Shown piece by piece: positions 63,370-64,000 of a stretch of 64,000 nt of DNA (within the stretch, counting starts at the first letter, position 1; each line of letters starts with the position of its first letter). A program made the translations under genes and the position numbers. The DNA lies in the NCBI GenBank assembly GCA_001949185.1, contig BDGG01000008.1:1237648-1301647 (forward strand), in the 5' to 3' direction. The notes below the pieces were generated by a model, which did not search any database, was not told the DNA's origin, and was given only the letters and a program-made list of their open reading frames with translations. This stretch comes from Ramazzottius varieornatus. Lineage: Eukaryota; Tardigrada; Eutardigrada; Parachela; Ramazzottiidae.

Positions 63370-64000
63370 TAGAGCTGTAACTGTTAATGGTTTGAACCAT
63401 ATGGTTTGGTTTGGTTTAAGTGGTGGTTTGCATGCCAAACCGGTTAAATGAAAATGGTTTCTCCCACAAACTACAAAAACTGGTTTGGTCCAAATTTTGA
63501 ACCAGACCATTTAAACCAAACCACATAAACCGCCGGTTTGAACCGGCTTGCGAACAACTTTCCGATCACCAGCACATAGTAAATTCTGCCAGTTTTCTTC
63601 ACTTGACTAAACAACTAAGATAACCACCGAGAACAAGAAACTGAGCCAGAGTGGCTGGTCTCTCTACGAACACACGCAAACAGGCAAAACTGGCGCGTGC
63701 TGGAATTAAAGAAGCACCATGGCAAGCCATCCGGTAGTGCAATCATTTTTCCACCAGCAGTGTTGTCCAACACTGCCGGAACTGCGATTTTTACCTGACG
63801 GAAGGCGTTCTGATGTCGCGCAGCTTGTGACACGGTGCTCACCCAGTTAAAGCTGTGCATCACGTGCCACTCAGAACGATGTGGCTGCGCACAGTGGCAG
63901 TGGATGGAAAAGGATTGGCACTACCAGACGGCCAATTTCGGCTCGAGTTCTGGCACGGAATCCGCAGATCTCGTACGAAGTCTGCCCTTACTGCAAACTA
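63370..64000. mobile_element. hAT-type element, copy 2 (inverted, runs off the window)
   Basis: Starts TAGAGCTGT and is nearly identical to the inverted right part of copy 1 (54300-54916), apart from a few bases near the terminus. Its left flank 8-mer is ACAAGACG, unlike copy 1's CTTCTAAC, so it is a separate insertion. The window ends at the site where copy 1 carries the nested element. It lies about 100 bases upstream of the TBP-like gene's start codon. Confidence 0.88.

Noticed and set aside
1-64000. tRNA, rRNA or CRISPR features
   Set aside because: I saw no cloverleaf with A and B box elements, no rRNA core sequence and no regularly spaced direct repeats. A tRNA scan would be decisive and could not be run.

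Overview
This window is eukaryotic, from the nuclear genome of an animal. Every well-resolved gene is split by GT-AG introns, many only about 50-75 bases long, and the proteins include metazoan types: a rhodopsin-class neuropeptide GPCR, p38-like MAP kinases, akirin, a receptor-type guanylate cyclase and WAP-domain secreted proteins. There are no bacterial operons, Shine-Dalgarno sites or CRISPR arrays. The small introns, close gene spacing and mid-range base composition suggest a compact protostome genome. A tardigrade or other small ecdysozoan fits, but the sequence alone does not settle it.

Layout. 1-2.0 kb: minus-strand Helitron fragments split by a TA-flanked MITE. 2.0-4.6 kb: no recognised gene, but a perfect 32-base palindrome. 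4.6-6.5 kb: USP10-like deubiquitinase. 7.0-16.5 kb: a tandem pair of divergent p38-like kinases that both lack the TxY activation motif. The second is a probable pseudogene carrying a pogo/Tigger-type transposon exactly in a 5' splice site and a second DDE transposon in its 3' end. 17.2-17.8 kb: akirin (minus). 18.8-24.2 kb: TXNDC11-like ER thioredoxin protein. 24.5-24.9 kb: DPY30-like. 24.9-30.4 kb: gene-poor and rich in short repeats. 30.5-33.4 kb: GnRH/AKH/corazonin-receptor-like GPCR. 33.5-38.7 kb: four secreted-protein genes (two WAP, one Gly-rich, one Asn/Gly/Gln-rich). 39.0-43.6 kb: membrane guanylate cyclase (minus). 44.9-45.3 kb: NDUFA5 (minus). 45.8-50.9 kb: TAF2. 51.2-52.4 kb: RRP7A (minus). 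53.0-53.3 kb: DAD1. 53.5-54.9 kb: a hAT element with a second hAT nested in it. 55.0-56.6 kb: TRMU (minus). 57.1-58.0 kb: MRPL22. 58.6-60.9 kb: AMFR/gp78. 61.4-63.3 kb: a gene whose first exons align with the TATA-binding-protein fold (minus). 63.4 kb to the end: a second, inverted copy of the outer hAT element.

How the genes relate. Most are housekeeping genes packed close together without an obvious shared pathway. Several act in the ER (DAD1 in N-glycosylation, AMFR in ER-associated degradation, TXNDC11 in ER redox folding), several in mitochondria (NDUFA5, TRMU, MRPL22) and several in nuclear gene expression (TAF2, DPY30-like, akirin, the TBP-like gene). The 33.5-38.7 kb block stands out as a run of secreted, low-complexity or Cys-rich proteins.

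Across the window lies a dense layer of small inverted-repeat elements. One palindromic family of about 100 bases with the core GTGGCGCAC occurs at least 13 times, mostly in introns and gene-poor DNA. The 8-mer ACTTCCGG occurs about 25 times where about 2 are expected. Exon boundaries were placed by reading splice sites and conserved protein alignments by eye. Where the phase of all exons closes I say so; elsewhere boundaries are approximate.
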